Source of the DNA: Symsagittifera roscoffensis
Taxonomy: Eukaryota; Xenacoelomorpha; Acoela; Convolutidae
Direction: 5' to 3'
DNA: 64,000 nucleotides
Assembly: GCF_963678635.1 (NCBI RefSeq)
Contig: NC_087062.1
Span: 17,597,789-17,661,788 of the forward strand
In this document: piece by piece, positions 20,538 through 30,500 of the stretch
Position numbering within the stretch: position 1 is the first letter of the stretch
Layout of the letters: each line of letters starts with the position of its first letter
Program-made: the position numbers and the translations under genes
Notes under the pieces: generated by a model
Databases searched by the model: none
What the model saw: the letters and a program-made list of their open reading frames with translations, nothing else
What the model was told of the DNA's origin: nothing

Positions 20538-23500
20538 TGATTCGACCTCTCCATCCACTCCTTCCAACTCTTGCCTCCCCCTGCTCGAGCCTTAAGGATA
20601 TTAGTACTTTTAATCATATTACTAGTCCCAACCTTATCCCTTTTTATATCATCAACCATTTTATCCACAGTTTTTTGTTTCAGAGTAGAGCTGTCCTCAC
20701 ATTTCTCTTTTCTAGTCTTCGATCGTGCGTTCCTCAGCTCCACTAGCTTGTTCAGCAGCTCTTTTCTTGCTTTCTCATCCAGGCCCGTTCCTATCAGGAG
20801 CGGTTCCCCGAATCTCACTACTGCGTCCCACAGTTCCTTCTTGAACTTGTCCAGCGTCGTCTCGCTGCCCACTTCTCGATTGAATTCCTCCAGGAACTCC
20901 TGCCAAGCGTCATCCTCGAGAGATCCCAAGAATATGTCCCTGTTCCCTTCGAACGTGTTCTTCCCCCTTTCCTCCGAGCTCAAGAGTAACATCCCCATAT
21001 TGAAGGTCTCACCTGCCAATGGCAACTCTAGGTTCTTCCGCGGAGACGGAATCAGGGGTGGTGTGGCAGTATCTGCCCAATTCTCCTCGCTCAAATCCTT
21101 CAACAGCTCTTGAGTGGTGAGCTCCTCCCCTGATTGCCCTGGTTCAGGCGTATTCCCCACTTCCATGTCTTCACCAGCTTCACTGAGAGTTTCATCCATA
21201 CTCTCTTCTTCTGACTCATGTCTCCTTCTCTCGAGAATTTTCTTAAATCGGTCCTCGACGGGTCCGCTCCTGTTGTCTCCAGGTGCGTCCACGGACAGTG
21301 GTGATGGTGTCGCGGGATCCAGCTTTTTGTATTCCGTCAGTGCTACGTGCAGTTGACCTGCTGCATCTAGTTCTGTTCCTTCCTGTCTTACTTCCACCTG
21401 TTCCAAGCCATAGGGCGCCTTATATTTTCTCGTGGCAAATTTCATGTCGTCCACCAGTGCGACGTGCCCCTCCATCACGATCATCCTGCCATCATCCCAT
21501 ATGGGCAACATGTTCTCAAGTTCTTCCTTCTCAAGAGTTCTCAAGACCTTCCTCACCTCATACCCTGGGGGCTGCGAACCTCTACTCTTTTTCGCTTGCG
21601 TCGTCCACGAGTTTACCTTCATCTCGCTGGTGTGGAAGTAGACCGCCGCCGTGTAGCCAATGAACAGGGGGTCCCAGCCATCAGTGAAATCCTTCTGCAT
21701 TTCCTCCGCCGTCATCCTCGCCATTATGGAGGGAACTACCAAGGGACTATTCATTCCTAAGGTCATCCTCCTGACTGTCGGGAACTCAGGCATGGTGGCT
21801 GGTAGGATTTCTTTCTCCATTATGGCCTCCAGCTCCCTCTTGACTAGTGCAAAGCACTCCTTCCAGGCGGGGATTCTCAAGACTTCTCGTCCGTTGGCCG
21901 TCAATGGGTTTAGGTTCCAAAACTTTGGATACATTTCAATGGGGCCCTCTCGCTTGCCTCCCATTCTACATTGCATTTGTCCCCTGAAGTTGCACACCAT
22001 CATCTCGGCATCTTTCACTTTTCCGAAGAGTACCGTGTTGCTCATACGCGCCCTGAGCACCTCCTGCTGACACCAATTCAGCGCTGTACCATCCAGTACG
22101 CTGATGAGACTCAAGTGCGTCACCGAGTGACGATACGTTATCACCAGGGGATCTGGAAACGCGTACGTCACTGCTGGACCATAGATGCAGGTCACCACCT
22201 CCTCTAGACCCCGGATTATCCCCATTGGGTCCGACCTCATTGCCAGGCACAGGTCCGTCAACAGAGGCATCCCTCTGTTCGCCTTCTCCCATTCTTCTCT
22301 CGAGGTTGGGTTCTCATCTTCACCCGTCATGTATCGATTCTGCATCATGAGGTATTGCACCAGCAGTGTCTTCAACCCTGCGGCACACTTGTAGGAGCTG
22401 GTTTCAGTGCTCGTGTGGACTCTCCCCATAGACAGAGGTTCTCCATATTCCATTAACCGATGAAACGACACCAATTCCCCATGGGTCAAGAGTATTAGTG
22501 CCAGATACCCATCAACTCGAAGTGTCTCCACTCCTCGACTAAACATGTATGCTGGGCCCATGTTGAACAAGTATCTGGGGTAAACCAAATACAGAGCCAA
22601 AAGCAGGCTGATGGACATGCCCAGTATCTCCTGTACGAAGGCTCCGAAGATAGTCGCCGTGGTGCCGAACACTCCTGCCAAGAATTCTCTCTCCCAGCAA
22701 GGACTCAAGAACTTGAGAATCTCGTAATCTCTCCTAGTCTTCAATTCGCCGTTGGCGTGCTCTCTCCAAAATCCTCCGATCGTCACTTCATTGGCGGCCG
22801 AGACAAATCTAACCACCGTCATGTCTCTCGTTTCCGCTAGCTCCAGTTGCTTCTCTAGAAAACTCCAGATTTGTTTCACGAGGAGTGGTGCTTCCTCCCT
22901 CGTCTTATTCGTGACGTTCTCCAGCCTTGGTGTCAGGAATGGCCACCAGCCATTCTCTTGAGTCAAGCGATATTTCATCGATTCTAACTGTTTCTCCGTC
23001 TCGACCACATTTCTTCTCTCGTTGTTGGGACCTCTAGTCCTGCTGGTGGAATTTGCAACTTTCACATCCATACTTCGGAACCACAGGCTGGCCGTCAACT
23101 GGTTTATCGCCGGGTGGTCGTCCCCGATGACTGGGCTGAACTTGAGTTGTCTAGCAAAGTTCGATATCTCTAGCAAGAGTACCTCATCCAATACAATCAG
23201 GACGTCGGCCAGTCTGTAAAAGCCCCTCAGTGCATGAGATATGTCAGCCCATGCCGCTGGTAATTCTGATTTGTAAAGTCTCAAGTTCACTGGCTCTAGC
23301 TCTCGATTGGGGGCTGCCATCAGAATCCGCCATTCACTCCCTTCCGCTATCAAGATCAAGACCGCATACACGAATTGCAGGGCGGGTGGCATGCTAGCGT
23401 ATCCTGGGGATGTGGTAAACACCACCTTTGTCTTGGACCCAAATCTCGAGGCTACATTCTCTTGTACCTCATTCATCGCCGCAAATAACGCCTGAATGGC

Positions 23501-26254
23501 CTCCCAGATCTTCCTTGATGTTGGAACCTCCTTGCCTTTCAGTTGCTCAAGAAGTCCCATCGCATGCAGGTGGTCATTCATTCCTGCAAACAATAGCAGC
23601 TCCGGTTCACAGGGCATCTCCGACTTTATTGCCACCACTAGGGTCAACATCTGGTTCAATTCGGCTCCTGGCAAGGAGTATACCAGAGTCTCCGGCCAGA
23701 ACAACTTGGGAGACGTTCCTTCGAAGTCCGATCCCGCCACAATGACTACTCTTGCAGCAGCTGGATCTGCTCTATCGTAAACTGCCAGAGTTTTGGCCAG
23801 TTGGGTGCCACCACAGGGCTTCCCGTACCTGGGATCTTCTGCCAACTTCGGACCTTCGTAAGCGGCATCAGGCAATTCCATTCCTCCCGGATTGAGTAGA
23901 TTGTCTACCACCTTCAACTGTGCCGGGGTTGCCAACCTGATTCTGGCGATGCTGGTTCGGTGCTTGGGAGGTTCTGCTATAAGTCCCGGACTCCCCAGCA
24001 GCTTGAGAGGTCTGTAATTAATGGGTCCCATGATCGTTTTTGTGGGAATTCCCGTCAGGTCTGTGGTCTCCATCAACTTCGCTCTCGAAAAATGCGCCTC
24101 GTGTGCTTTCAACCAGTCTACGCAATGATGTCTATTCAAGTCCTCATGCGACACTCGTTCGATCCCCAGGGTTTCCGCCAACTCTCGTCTGCATTCCAAG
24201 GTCTCCAGATCCAGTTCCTTCACCTTCTCAGGATATCTCAAGCGGGTAGTTTCCCTAGACTTCTTTTCTCTCCTGTCATCTGCCACCACCACGGAGGACA
24301 TCGCCGAGGCCGGAGGTGTTGATGACTCTACCTCCTCCGACTCCATTGGTGTGGGACTCTGCAATCGGGTCTGATTGCTCCTCGAGCTGTCTCTAGTATC
24401 AACTCTCGCTCCCAATCGACCAGCCAAGGCCCTCGAGGCAAGGAATGGTGGGTTGGGAGGTGGCCCTAAAGTGAATTGGGCTGTCTCCAGCAGGTCCGCT
24501 TCTAGCGTGTTTATGTGTTCCTGGAAGACGTCGTTCAGCCACTCAGCTCCCCTTGGCCTATCGAAATGGATTCCATCTTTCGAGGTGTCTTCAGGGAATC
24601 CCTTGTTCTCCATGCGTTCTGCAACGTCCAACAGCCTGAGAGGAAGCACACTGTTTCGGTGTATTTCTCGGATCGCCTTGTTCAGGCTCCGCACCCTCTG
24701 GTTCATCTCTAGGGAGTGTTGATCAAACATCATGTTATAGGGGACCGTGCATATCGTCAGCAGGATGGGATCCATTTGGATCCTCAGCTCCTCAAGAAGG
24801 CAACTCATCTTGTCGCACAGCCTCGTCACTTTCCTTGCTTCTCCTCTCGACACGTCGTTGGTCCCAACCATCAAGGTGACTGTGTAAACTTTGGTCATTC
24901 CTAGCATGTCCAGAGTTGCCAACATCTGTGGCGTAGCAGCTCCAGCGAAACTCAAGACTCCCGTCTGCCAATGTGACCGGATCTGGGTCAACACCCGCAC
25001 CAGGCTGTCCCCTATAATCAGGTGAACCGCACCCTCTGGCACACGAGGTGGCGCTAGATACTGCACCCAGGCTGCGTCGTGGAAGCAGTCCCTCCTGGCT
25101 TGCTGTTCCGCATTCCAGTCCAGCCGACTATGCTTGTGGTAGTTCCCCTCTGTGTTCTTCTTGTAGCTCGCGATCACGACGTTTCTGACCGGCTGTTCCC
25201 TCCAAGTTGGGGGAAGCTCTGGCCTTGTCGATCTTTCACGACTCTGCTGCTGCAATTTCTCGCCCAGCTCCTTCAGGCGCGATGAGGCGCCACTCACCTG
25301 ACTGCCACTCGAGGTCGAGGTTGGTGTATATCCTGGTAACACCACATCCATCAGAGGACGTACAGGTTGGGTCTCTAGATTGCGCAAGGAGGGCGTCGCG
25401 TCATTCGGTATCCAGACCTCCAAGCCTTCACTCATGTGTTCCCTGGCCTCGCGGTCAAGGTTGAACCGTCCTCTAGCCCTGGGAGCTTCATCCACCTCCA
25501 TGCGCGACTCCGGCCTCGAGCTTGTCACCACTCGTTCGTTAGACCTGGCTCCCTTTTGTGCGTCAAGCTCGCGTTGTCGCTGTTCTATCCTTTCCAACTC
25601 CGACTTTAGTTGATCACGATTCGCGACGTTCTCCCGCACCCTTAGCTCCTGCTGATGTTCAGCCCTCAGCATCTCAAGTAATTTCAACGTCTGATCTCGC
25701 TCGTCGACTGCCTGGTCTCTCTCCAGCTGAAGCTTCTCCCTGTCCAGCTTCGCCTGATCCCGATCGAGGTTCGCTTTATTCCTCTCCTTCAGCGCCTTCT
25801 CGAGCTCTTTCTTTAGAACCCCCAGATCCGGATATGCCTCTGTCGTCTGTTGCGCTCGCGACATCGACGGCACCTTACTCGAGCTCTGGCCTGTGGATCT
25901 TGCTGTTGGTCTCGTCGGTAGCGGAAACTCTCCTGCGCCGTGTTCGGTGTTGTTACTCAGGCCAGGATTTCTTGCCAAGTCAAAGCCCCTTACTCCTCCA
26001 TCCGCATTCCAAGATAACCATCTGGTCTGTTCTCGATTTGATATGCCCTCGGTGGTGTAGCCGACCATCAAGACAGCCTCCGTCGCAGACTCCCTGCACT
26101 CACCCTGGTCCTCCAACTGGAGGATCGCATTCAGCATCACCGCCATTCTCTCGTCTATCTGGGTGTAGTCCAGGTCCCTCAAGCGTCTGTACAGCTCGTC
26201 AAGAGTGGGCTTCTTCAGAGCCGCGGGCACGGAGTTCCAGAATCGGTCTGCCAT
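20534..26254 (-). CDS. element 1 ORF3, SGNH/GDSL hydrolase-containing large protein
   Basis: The predicted product is about 1906 aa from the ATG at 26254; the open frame continues upstream to 26299 only with a TTG. Residues about 140-230 form a heptad-like coiled coil rich in Glu, Lys and Arg. A SGNH hydrolase domain follows with all blocks in order: IGDSLVR (nucleophile Ser about 417), GAATPQML (Gly), VGTNDVSRG (Asn about 466) and DGIHFDRPRG (Asp about 560, His about 563). A second, weaker copy may lie at about 840-1045 (AGSDFEGTS, LLFAGMNDH, GDDHPAI). A hydrophobic stretch occurs near 1190-1230 (VQEILGMSISLLLALYLV). The last 850 residues are unrecognised and end in an acidic region. SGNH enzymes cleave esters of lipids or sugars. 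An esterase is known in ORF1 of CR1-clade LINEs, so a role in membranes or nucleic-acid packaging is inference. Confidence 0.85.
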   Translation of the reverse strand: MADRFWNSVPAALKKPTLDELYRRLRDLDYTQIDERMAVMLNAILQLEDQGECRESATEAVLMVGYTTEGISNREQTRWLSWNADGGVRGFDLARNPGLSNNTEHGAGEFPLPTRPTARSTGQSSSKVPSMSRAQQTTEAYPDLGVLKKELEKALKERNKANLDRDQAKLDREKLQLERDQAVDERDQTLKLLEMLRAEHQQELRVRENVANRDQLKSELERIEQRQRELDAQKGARSNERVVTSSRPESRMEVDEAPRARGRFNLDREAREHMSEGLEVWIPNDATPSLRNLETQPVRPLMDVVLPGYTPTSTSSGSQVSGASSRLKELGEKLQQQSRERSTRPELPPTWREQPVRNVVIASYKKNTEGNYHKHSRLDWNAEQQARRDCFHDAAWVQYLAPPRVPEGAVHLIIGDSLVRVLTQIRSHWQTGVLSFAGAATPQMLATLDMLGMTKVYTVTLMVGTNDVSRGEARKVTRLCDKMSCLLEELRIQMDPILLTICTVPYNMMFDQHSLEMNQRVRSLNKAIREIHRNSVLPLRLLDVAERMENKGFPEDTSKDGIHFDRPRGAEWLNDVFQEHINTLEADLLETAQFTLGPPPNPPFLASRALAGRLGARVDTRDSSRSNQTRLQSPTPMESEEVESSTPPASAMSSVVVADDRREKKSRETTRLRYPEKVKELDLETLECRRELAETLGIERVSHEDLNRHHCVDWLKAHEAHFSRAKLMETTDLTGIPTKTIMGPINYRPLKLLGSPGLIAEPPKHRTSIARIRLATPAQLKVVDNLLNPGGMELPDAAYEGPKLAEDPRYGKPCGGTQLAKTLAVYDRADPAAARVVIVAGSDFEGTSPKLFWPETLVYSLPGAELNQMLTLVVAIKSEMPCEPELLLFAGMNDHLHAMGLLEQLKGKEVPTSRKIWEAIQALFAAMNEVQENVASRFGSKTKVVFTTSPGYASMPPALQFVYAVLILIAEGSEWRILMAAPNRELEPVNLRLYKSELPAAWADISHALRGFYRLADVLIVLDEVLLLEISNFARQLKFSPVIGDDHPAINQLTASLWFRSMDVKVANSTSRTRGPNNERRNVVETEKQLESMKYRLTQENGWWPFLTPRLENVTNKTREEAPLLVKQIWSFLEKQLELAETRDMTVVRFVSAANEVTIGGFWREHANGELKTRRDYEILKFLSPCWEREFLAGVFGTTATIFGAFVQEILGMSISLLLALYLVYPRYLFNMGPAYMFSRGVETLRVDGYLALILLTHGELVSFHRLMEYGEPLSMGRVHTSTETSSYKCAAGLKTLLVQYLMMQNRYMTGEDENPTSREEWEKANRGMPLLTDLCLAMRSDPMGIIRGLEEVVTCIYGPAVTYAFPDPLVITYRHSVTHLSLISVLDGTALNWCQQEVLRARMSNTVLFGKVKDAEMMVCNFRGQMQCRMGGKREGPIEMYPKFWNLNPLTANGREVLRIPAWKECFALVKRELEAIMEKEILPATMPEFPTVRRMTLGMNSPLVVPSIMARMTAEEMQKDFTDGWDPLFIGYTAAVYFHTSEMKVNSWTTQAKKSRGSQPPGYEVRKVLRTLEKEELENMLPIWDDGRMIVMEGHVALVDDMKFATRKYKAPYGLEQVEVRQEGTELDAAGQLHVALTEYKKLDPATPSPLSVDAPGDNRSGPVEDRFKKILERRRHESEEESMDETLSEAGEDMEVGNTPEPGQSGEELTTQELLKDLSEENWADTATPPLIPSPRKNLELPLAGETFNMGMLLLSSEERGKNTFEGNRDIFLGSLEDDAWQEFLEEFNREVGSETTLDKFKKELWDAVVRFGEPLLIGTGLDEKARKELLNKLVELRNARSKTRKEKCEDSSTLKQKTVDKMVDDIKRDKVGTSNMIKSTNILKARAGGGKSWKEWMERSNQ

Positions 26255-26294
26255 TTTTGCAACTTCGGGATGTATATAGGTAGATGTTAACCAG

Positions 26295-26350
26295 CTCAAG
26301 AATTACCTTACCAACTCAAGAATTACCTTACCAACTCAAGTATTACCCAA
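26295..26350 (-). repeat. 19-20-bp tandem repeat before ORF3
   Basis: Three imperfect units of GGTAATTCTTGAGTTGGTAA lie immediately upstream of the ORF3 start region. Related units survive in both duplicated copies of element 2. Confidence 0.7.
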
Positions 26351-26486
26351 TTCAAGAATTCTCTAGAAATGTTCTCTTGCAACTACTTGCTGTAGATTCG
26401 GATTATCGCGTGTTCAATCAAGATTCTCTCTTTTTGTTTCTCGCTTGAGTGTAGTTGGATTTTCAACTTTGTTTTTCAAACTCGAT

Positions 26487-26706
26487 CTGAAAACAGAAAG
26501 CTTATTAAAACTTAGCATTGTCACGTTCCTAACCTAGAGACCCCCCTTTTACCCATATGATTAAAATCCTATCATTCACATATCACTTAAAACAATTCGA
26601 TTGGATTTCCCTTAAGAACATGCAAATTCATTTTATGTTTTAGCACCATCAATTCTTTCTTTTAAAATTCAATTGTCATGCCAATCATGTCTTAAGATCC
26701 CTTTAC
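26487..26706 (-). other. intron-like segment or splice acceptor upstream of ORF3
   Basis: On the minus strand a donor GCGCAG|GTAAAG (intron from 26706) and an acceptor TTTCTGTTTTCAG|ATCGAG (exon from 26486) bound 220 bp. Both sites are kept in element 2 (near 52454 and 52670, and in its duplicate). The 232 nt from the acceptor to the ORF3 ATG contain no other ATG. The acceptor could therefore also serve a subgenomic RNA spliced from the leader. Confidence 0.5.
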
Positions 26707-26777
26707 CTGCGCCGCACCCCAGTACCTAACTCAAGACTCCTCCCTCACACCCGACTCGATACCTCCATGTACCCGAC

Positions 26778-27503
26778 TCAGGCGATGCTCAAGTAGTACT
26801 TCTTGTGAAGATGCACCATTATCTCGGTTTCTGCAAAGACCACATGTAGGATAGCATACAATTCCCTCGAGCTCAGTTTGCCCCTGTTTGGGTCGTACAC
26901 CGGCATCGAGACCTCCACTATTCCTCTTTCAATCATGAAGTCACGTAGTCTTGTCAGTGCCAATATCACGTGTTCGGGATCAATTGTGTTTCTGTCGTTG
27001 ACTCTCGTTACTAGGAAGCAGAGGTATTTGCCCGGGACTTGTGCCACTGACGGTGGAAGCGCTGCTATGCCTCCCAGTCCTGGCCTCTGTCTGAACAGAA
27101 ACTCTACGTTCTGGTACTCTCTTTTGAAGTCAGCCTCCAATCTTGATTTGAAACTCATGTCCGCCGTGATGCAGATCGCGCTGGTCCTGTTTGACAGGAT
27201 GAAGTCGCTATCCGTTATCATGATGTTCTCTGAGTATTCATTGGGTATTTCGAATTTCGTTTTGAAATTCCTTCCTATGGTAGGCTCTGGTTCTTCTTCC
27301 TCCAGTTCCAATCCGCTTGTTTCCCTCACTTCCTTGAGCTTCTTTATCATCAAATTTTCGGTGTGGGTAAGTCCTACCCCCACTCCCCGGACAAAAATAT
27401 TTATCGACGTCCCCGTCGATGTAGTCGGGTCTGAATTGTCCTTGGGGATGTCCAGTGGCCTGTCTGTTGCTGTCCATCCGAAAAGAGGGTCCTCTGTCTT
27501 CAT
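26778..27503 (-). CDS. element 1 ORF2, macro-domain-like protein (TARG1/OARD1 type)
   Basis: The product is 241 aa with ATG at 27503, 24 nt after the ORF1 TAA and in the same frame. The C-terminal 120 residues follow the order of TARG1-type macro domains. They have a strand with GKYLCFLVTR, then the helix preceding LRDFMIERGIVEVSMPVYD, a KLSSRELYAILHVVF helix and a final TEIMVHL strand. Macro domains bind or remove ADP-ribose, and TARG1 reverses ADP-ribosylation of glutamate/aspartate. The glycine-rich ADP-ribose loops and the loop aspartate used for catalysis are not recognisable here, so the fold may be degenerate or repurposed. The first 100 residues are unassigned and include an acidic LELEEEEPEP stretch. 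Two open copies exist in element 2. Confidence 0.7.
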   Translation of the reverse strand: MKTEDPLFGWTATDRPLDIPKDNSDPTTSTGTSINIFVRGVGVGLTHTENLMIKKLKEVRETSGLELEEEEPEPTIGRNFKTKFEIPNEYSENIMITDSDFILSNRTSAICITADMSFKSRLEADFKREYQNVEFLFRQRPGLGGIAALPPSVAQVPGKYLCFLVTRVNDRNTIDPEHVILALTRLRDFMIERGIVEVSMPVYDPNRGKLSSRELYAILHVVFAETEIMVHLHKKYYLSIA

Positions 27504-27527
27504 GTAATTTGCTGCTGATACATCGAT

Positions 27528-30500
27528 TTACTGAATGCTTTGTCCTTCGCGGCTCTCGTCTTTGACATCACGCATCCACTCTAGAATCCTCAAGTTCGAG
27601 TTCTCCCTCCTTTCTATTTCACTCTGCTCGAGATCCGTCTCCAATTCTGGCGTCGAGTAATCATCCTGCGGATAATGTCCACCATCGTCAATCACTTGCC
27701 ATTCCTCTTCGGCCTCCAGTTCACCTGCGCTTAGTAGTTCATCGCCCAACTTGTCTGGCTGTATCTTATCGATCAAGAAGTCATCCCCGTACCTATTGTA
27801 CCTCATACCTGTTCGTTTACGATTGCCCGTTCTGGTTTCCGGTGGTGTTGGTCGATCCGGTTCCATCCACTTCGGTACTTCGTTTTGCTCGGGATCGTTC
27901 CAGTCTTCTTCTACAAATGAACCTGCATCCGACTCCACCTCTATCTTTTCGTTGTCGTCCAAACTCAAGTTCTCATTACCATCATTTTTCTCTCTAGTGC
28001 CTTTCTCATTCACTTCGCACGCTGGTTCCACCACTAGGTACTCAAGACCTTCCATGTCTTTTGGCAGGCACCAATCCTCCGGAGACGGAATGTGAGGCTT
28101 CAGATTTTCGTAATGTGCTGCTCGCCCTGTACTCAAGCGATAGAACCTTCCTTGTTGATGTACTTCCGTAATCATGAACGGTCCTCTCCATTTCTTGAGT
28201 AGTTTCTTTGTTCCCTTGGGCGGTATGACATTTTGGAAAACCCACACGTATTGGCCCACTTCGTATGGCTTTGCTCTTAGTATCTTTTCGTCATATTTCT
28301 TGCGTTGCCTCATTTGCGCTTGCGCCGTGTTTCTCCGACATAGCTCGTTTAGCTCTTGTTGTCTTTTGATCGCTTCCTTCACGTATGCTTGAGGTGACGT
28401 CCTCTTCCCCTCGTACTCCGGGTAGAAGAATGTTAGAGGCATTGCCCTTTCCCTGCCTGTCAACATCATGAAAGGACTGATACCCGTCGTTGAGTGCTGA
28501 GTACTATTATAGGCTCCTACTACTTGTGGCAGGTATTTGTCCCAGTCCGTCATGTATCTCGAGCAGTACACCCTGAGCATGTTGACCAGTGTCCTGTTCT
28601 GTCTCTCTACCAACCCATTGGTCTGTGGATGATAGGTCGTCGAGTGTGCTTGAGCAATGTGTGATCTCTTCATCAATTCTTTTGTCAAGTCCCCCACAAA
28701 AGCCTTGCCGTTGTCTGACTGGAAAGTCATTGGACAACCATATCGCGATATCCAATGCGTTATCAGGTGATCACATGTCTCCTCTGCTGAGGCTGTCTGG
28801 CACGGAACCGCTTCCGCCAACTTGGTGAAGTGATCTATTATAACTAGTATTTGGTTATAACCCGACTCCGTCATGCAGATTTTCTGATGGTCTATCTGCA
28901 CCACTTCATTGAATTCCGAACTCTCGACAGACTTGAGGGGAAATTTCATCTTCCTTGGGTCTTTTACTTGAAGGCATGCTAGGCAGGCATTCACCCACCT
29001 CTCGCAAGCTTTTCTCATTCCCGGCCAGTCAAACCTGTGAAGTATCCTTTGTTGTACTTTATCTATCCCCTGATGGCCCATCTGGTCGTGTGATCTGAAA
29101 AGCACTTCCGTTTGGTACAGTTGTGGTAGTATGATGAGGTTGTGTTTGTGTAATATTTTTTCCTCATCTCTTCTCTTGCACGCTACCACCCCTTCAGCTG
29201 TGTGATAAAGTAAATCTCTCTTTTCTTTGTAGAACTGGCTCAAGATCTTGTAGCTGTCTTCCTCAAGTTCCCCCTTCTCCTTGGCTCCCGAATGGATCCA
29301 TTTGGAGAGGTTACTTGTCATTTTGTCATTCTTCTGGGCCCTTATTAGGTCAGACAGCCTGTATCTCGCCTTAACGTGCTCCTTTAGCGCCATGATCTGT
29401 CCATTCATTTCACCAGGGTTGTGGATGTCATCGCTCAGCTTCACACATATCATCCTTTTCACGATTTTCATGTCGTCTTCTGGTACCAGATTCGTTCTGA
29501 CGTTTGAGTTACACGATAGTTCCCTTAGTGGTTTTCTTGAAACTGCTATTTTCTCGAGCTCTTCACCACCTCGTACCTCTTGTATTTCCAGATTGTACGT
29601 CCCTGAAGATGGATCCGTCTGTAATTCCCTGTCGTGCTGTCTTATCTTCTCTTCCGCCAGTATCATGCATAGACTGTCTTGGTCTTCGCTGCTCTCATCC
29701 GAGTCTTCATCCCATTCTTCACGCTCCCCGGACAATTTCCCTTCTCCGGTTTCGCCTTCTTCCATGAATCTGGACCACTCCCCGGACTCTTGATCTAGTC
29801 CCAGGTGTTCAACTTCTTCTCTGAATGTTACCTTCTTATCCCTGACTTTTGTCTGTTCCAGAATTTTTTCGGGGATTTTTTCAACTAGTGATCGCACAAC
29901 TTCCTTGCTATCAGTGATGCTTCCTTTTGGGACGTCAGTATTGTTCACTGTTTCTTCTCTCCGAAGTATGGTTAGTTCCGGTGCCCCCTGACCTTTCCCT
30001 TGGATCACGGGCTTGTCATCTGATAGTTTCTCAAGCAACCTCATTAAGTCTTCATCTATTCGGACCGTTCCCTCCTCTACCAGGATGAGATCATAACCTT
30101 TTGCCTTAAGTGTTTCCCTCACGATCTTGGACTTGAGCATTATTCCTATCGGAATCCCTCTGCTTTTCTTCAAGATGGTCTTTTCAAGAGGCTCTTTCGG
30201 CAATTCGGGATGATCTTCAATCGGTTTGCCTGATTTGTCCAGCCATCTCGTGAGTGGAAGACTGTCGTACGTTTCTTTGTCCATGAAGGAGAAGCCGTCT
30301 TTGATCTCAGGTCTGTCCGCCTCTCTTTGTTCTTGCCTCTCGTAGAACTCCGTCTTCTTACTCAAGCTGTCAGCATTTTGATGTTTATCTCGTGTTCTGT
30401 GCTCAATTATCATGTTGTATCCATCCAAGCGAACTATCCACCTCCCAATATAGCTCTGGTCCATTGAGTACGTTTTCAGCCAGCTTAGTGCTCGGTTGTC

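Noticed and set aside
20534-26254. ORF3 as an envelope glycoprotein
   Set aside because: There is no signal peptide and no ectodomain/anchor layout, and a hydrolase domain is present. The single hydrophobic stretch may be a buried helix.
20571-26283. Many ORFs of 60-240 codons on the plus strand opposite ORF3
   Set aside because: They are antisense shadows of a long high-GC reading frame and have no recognisable domains. The same applies opposite gag-pol and in element 2.
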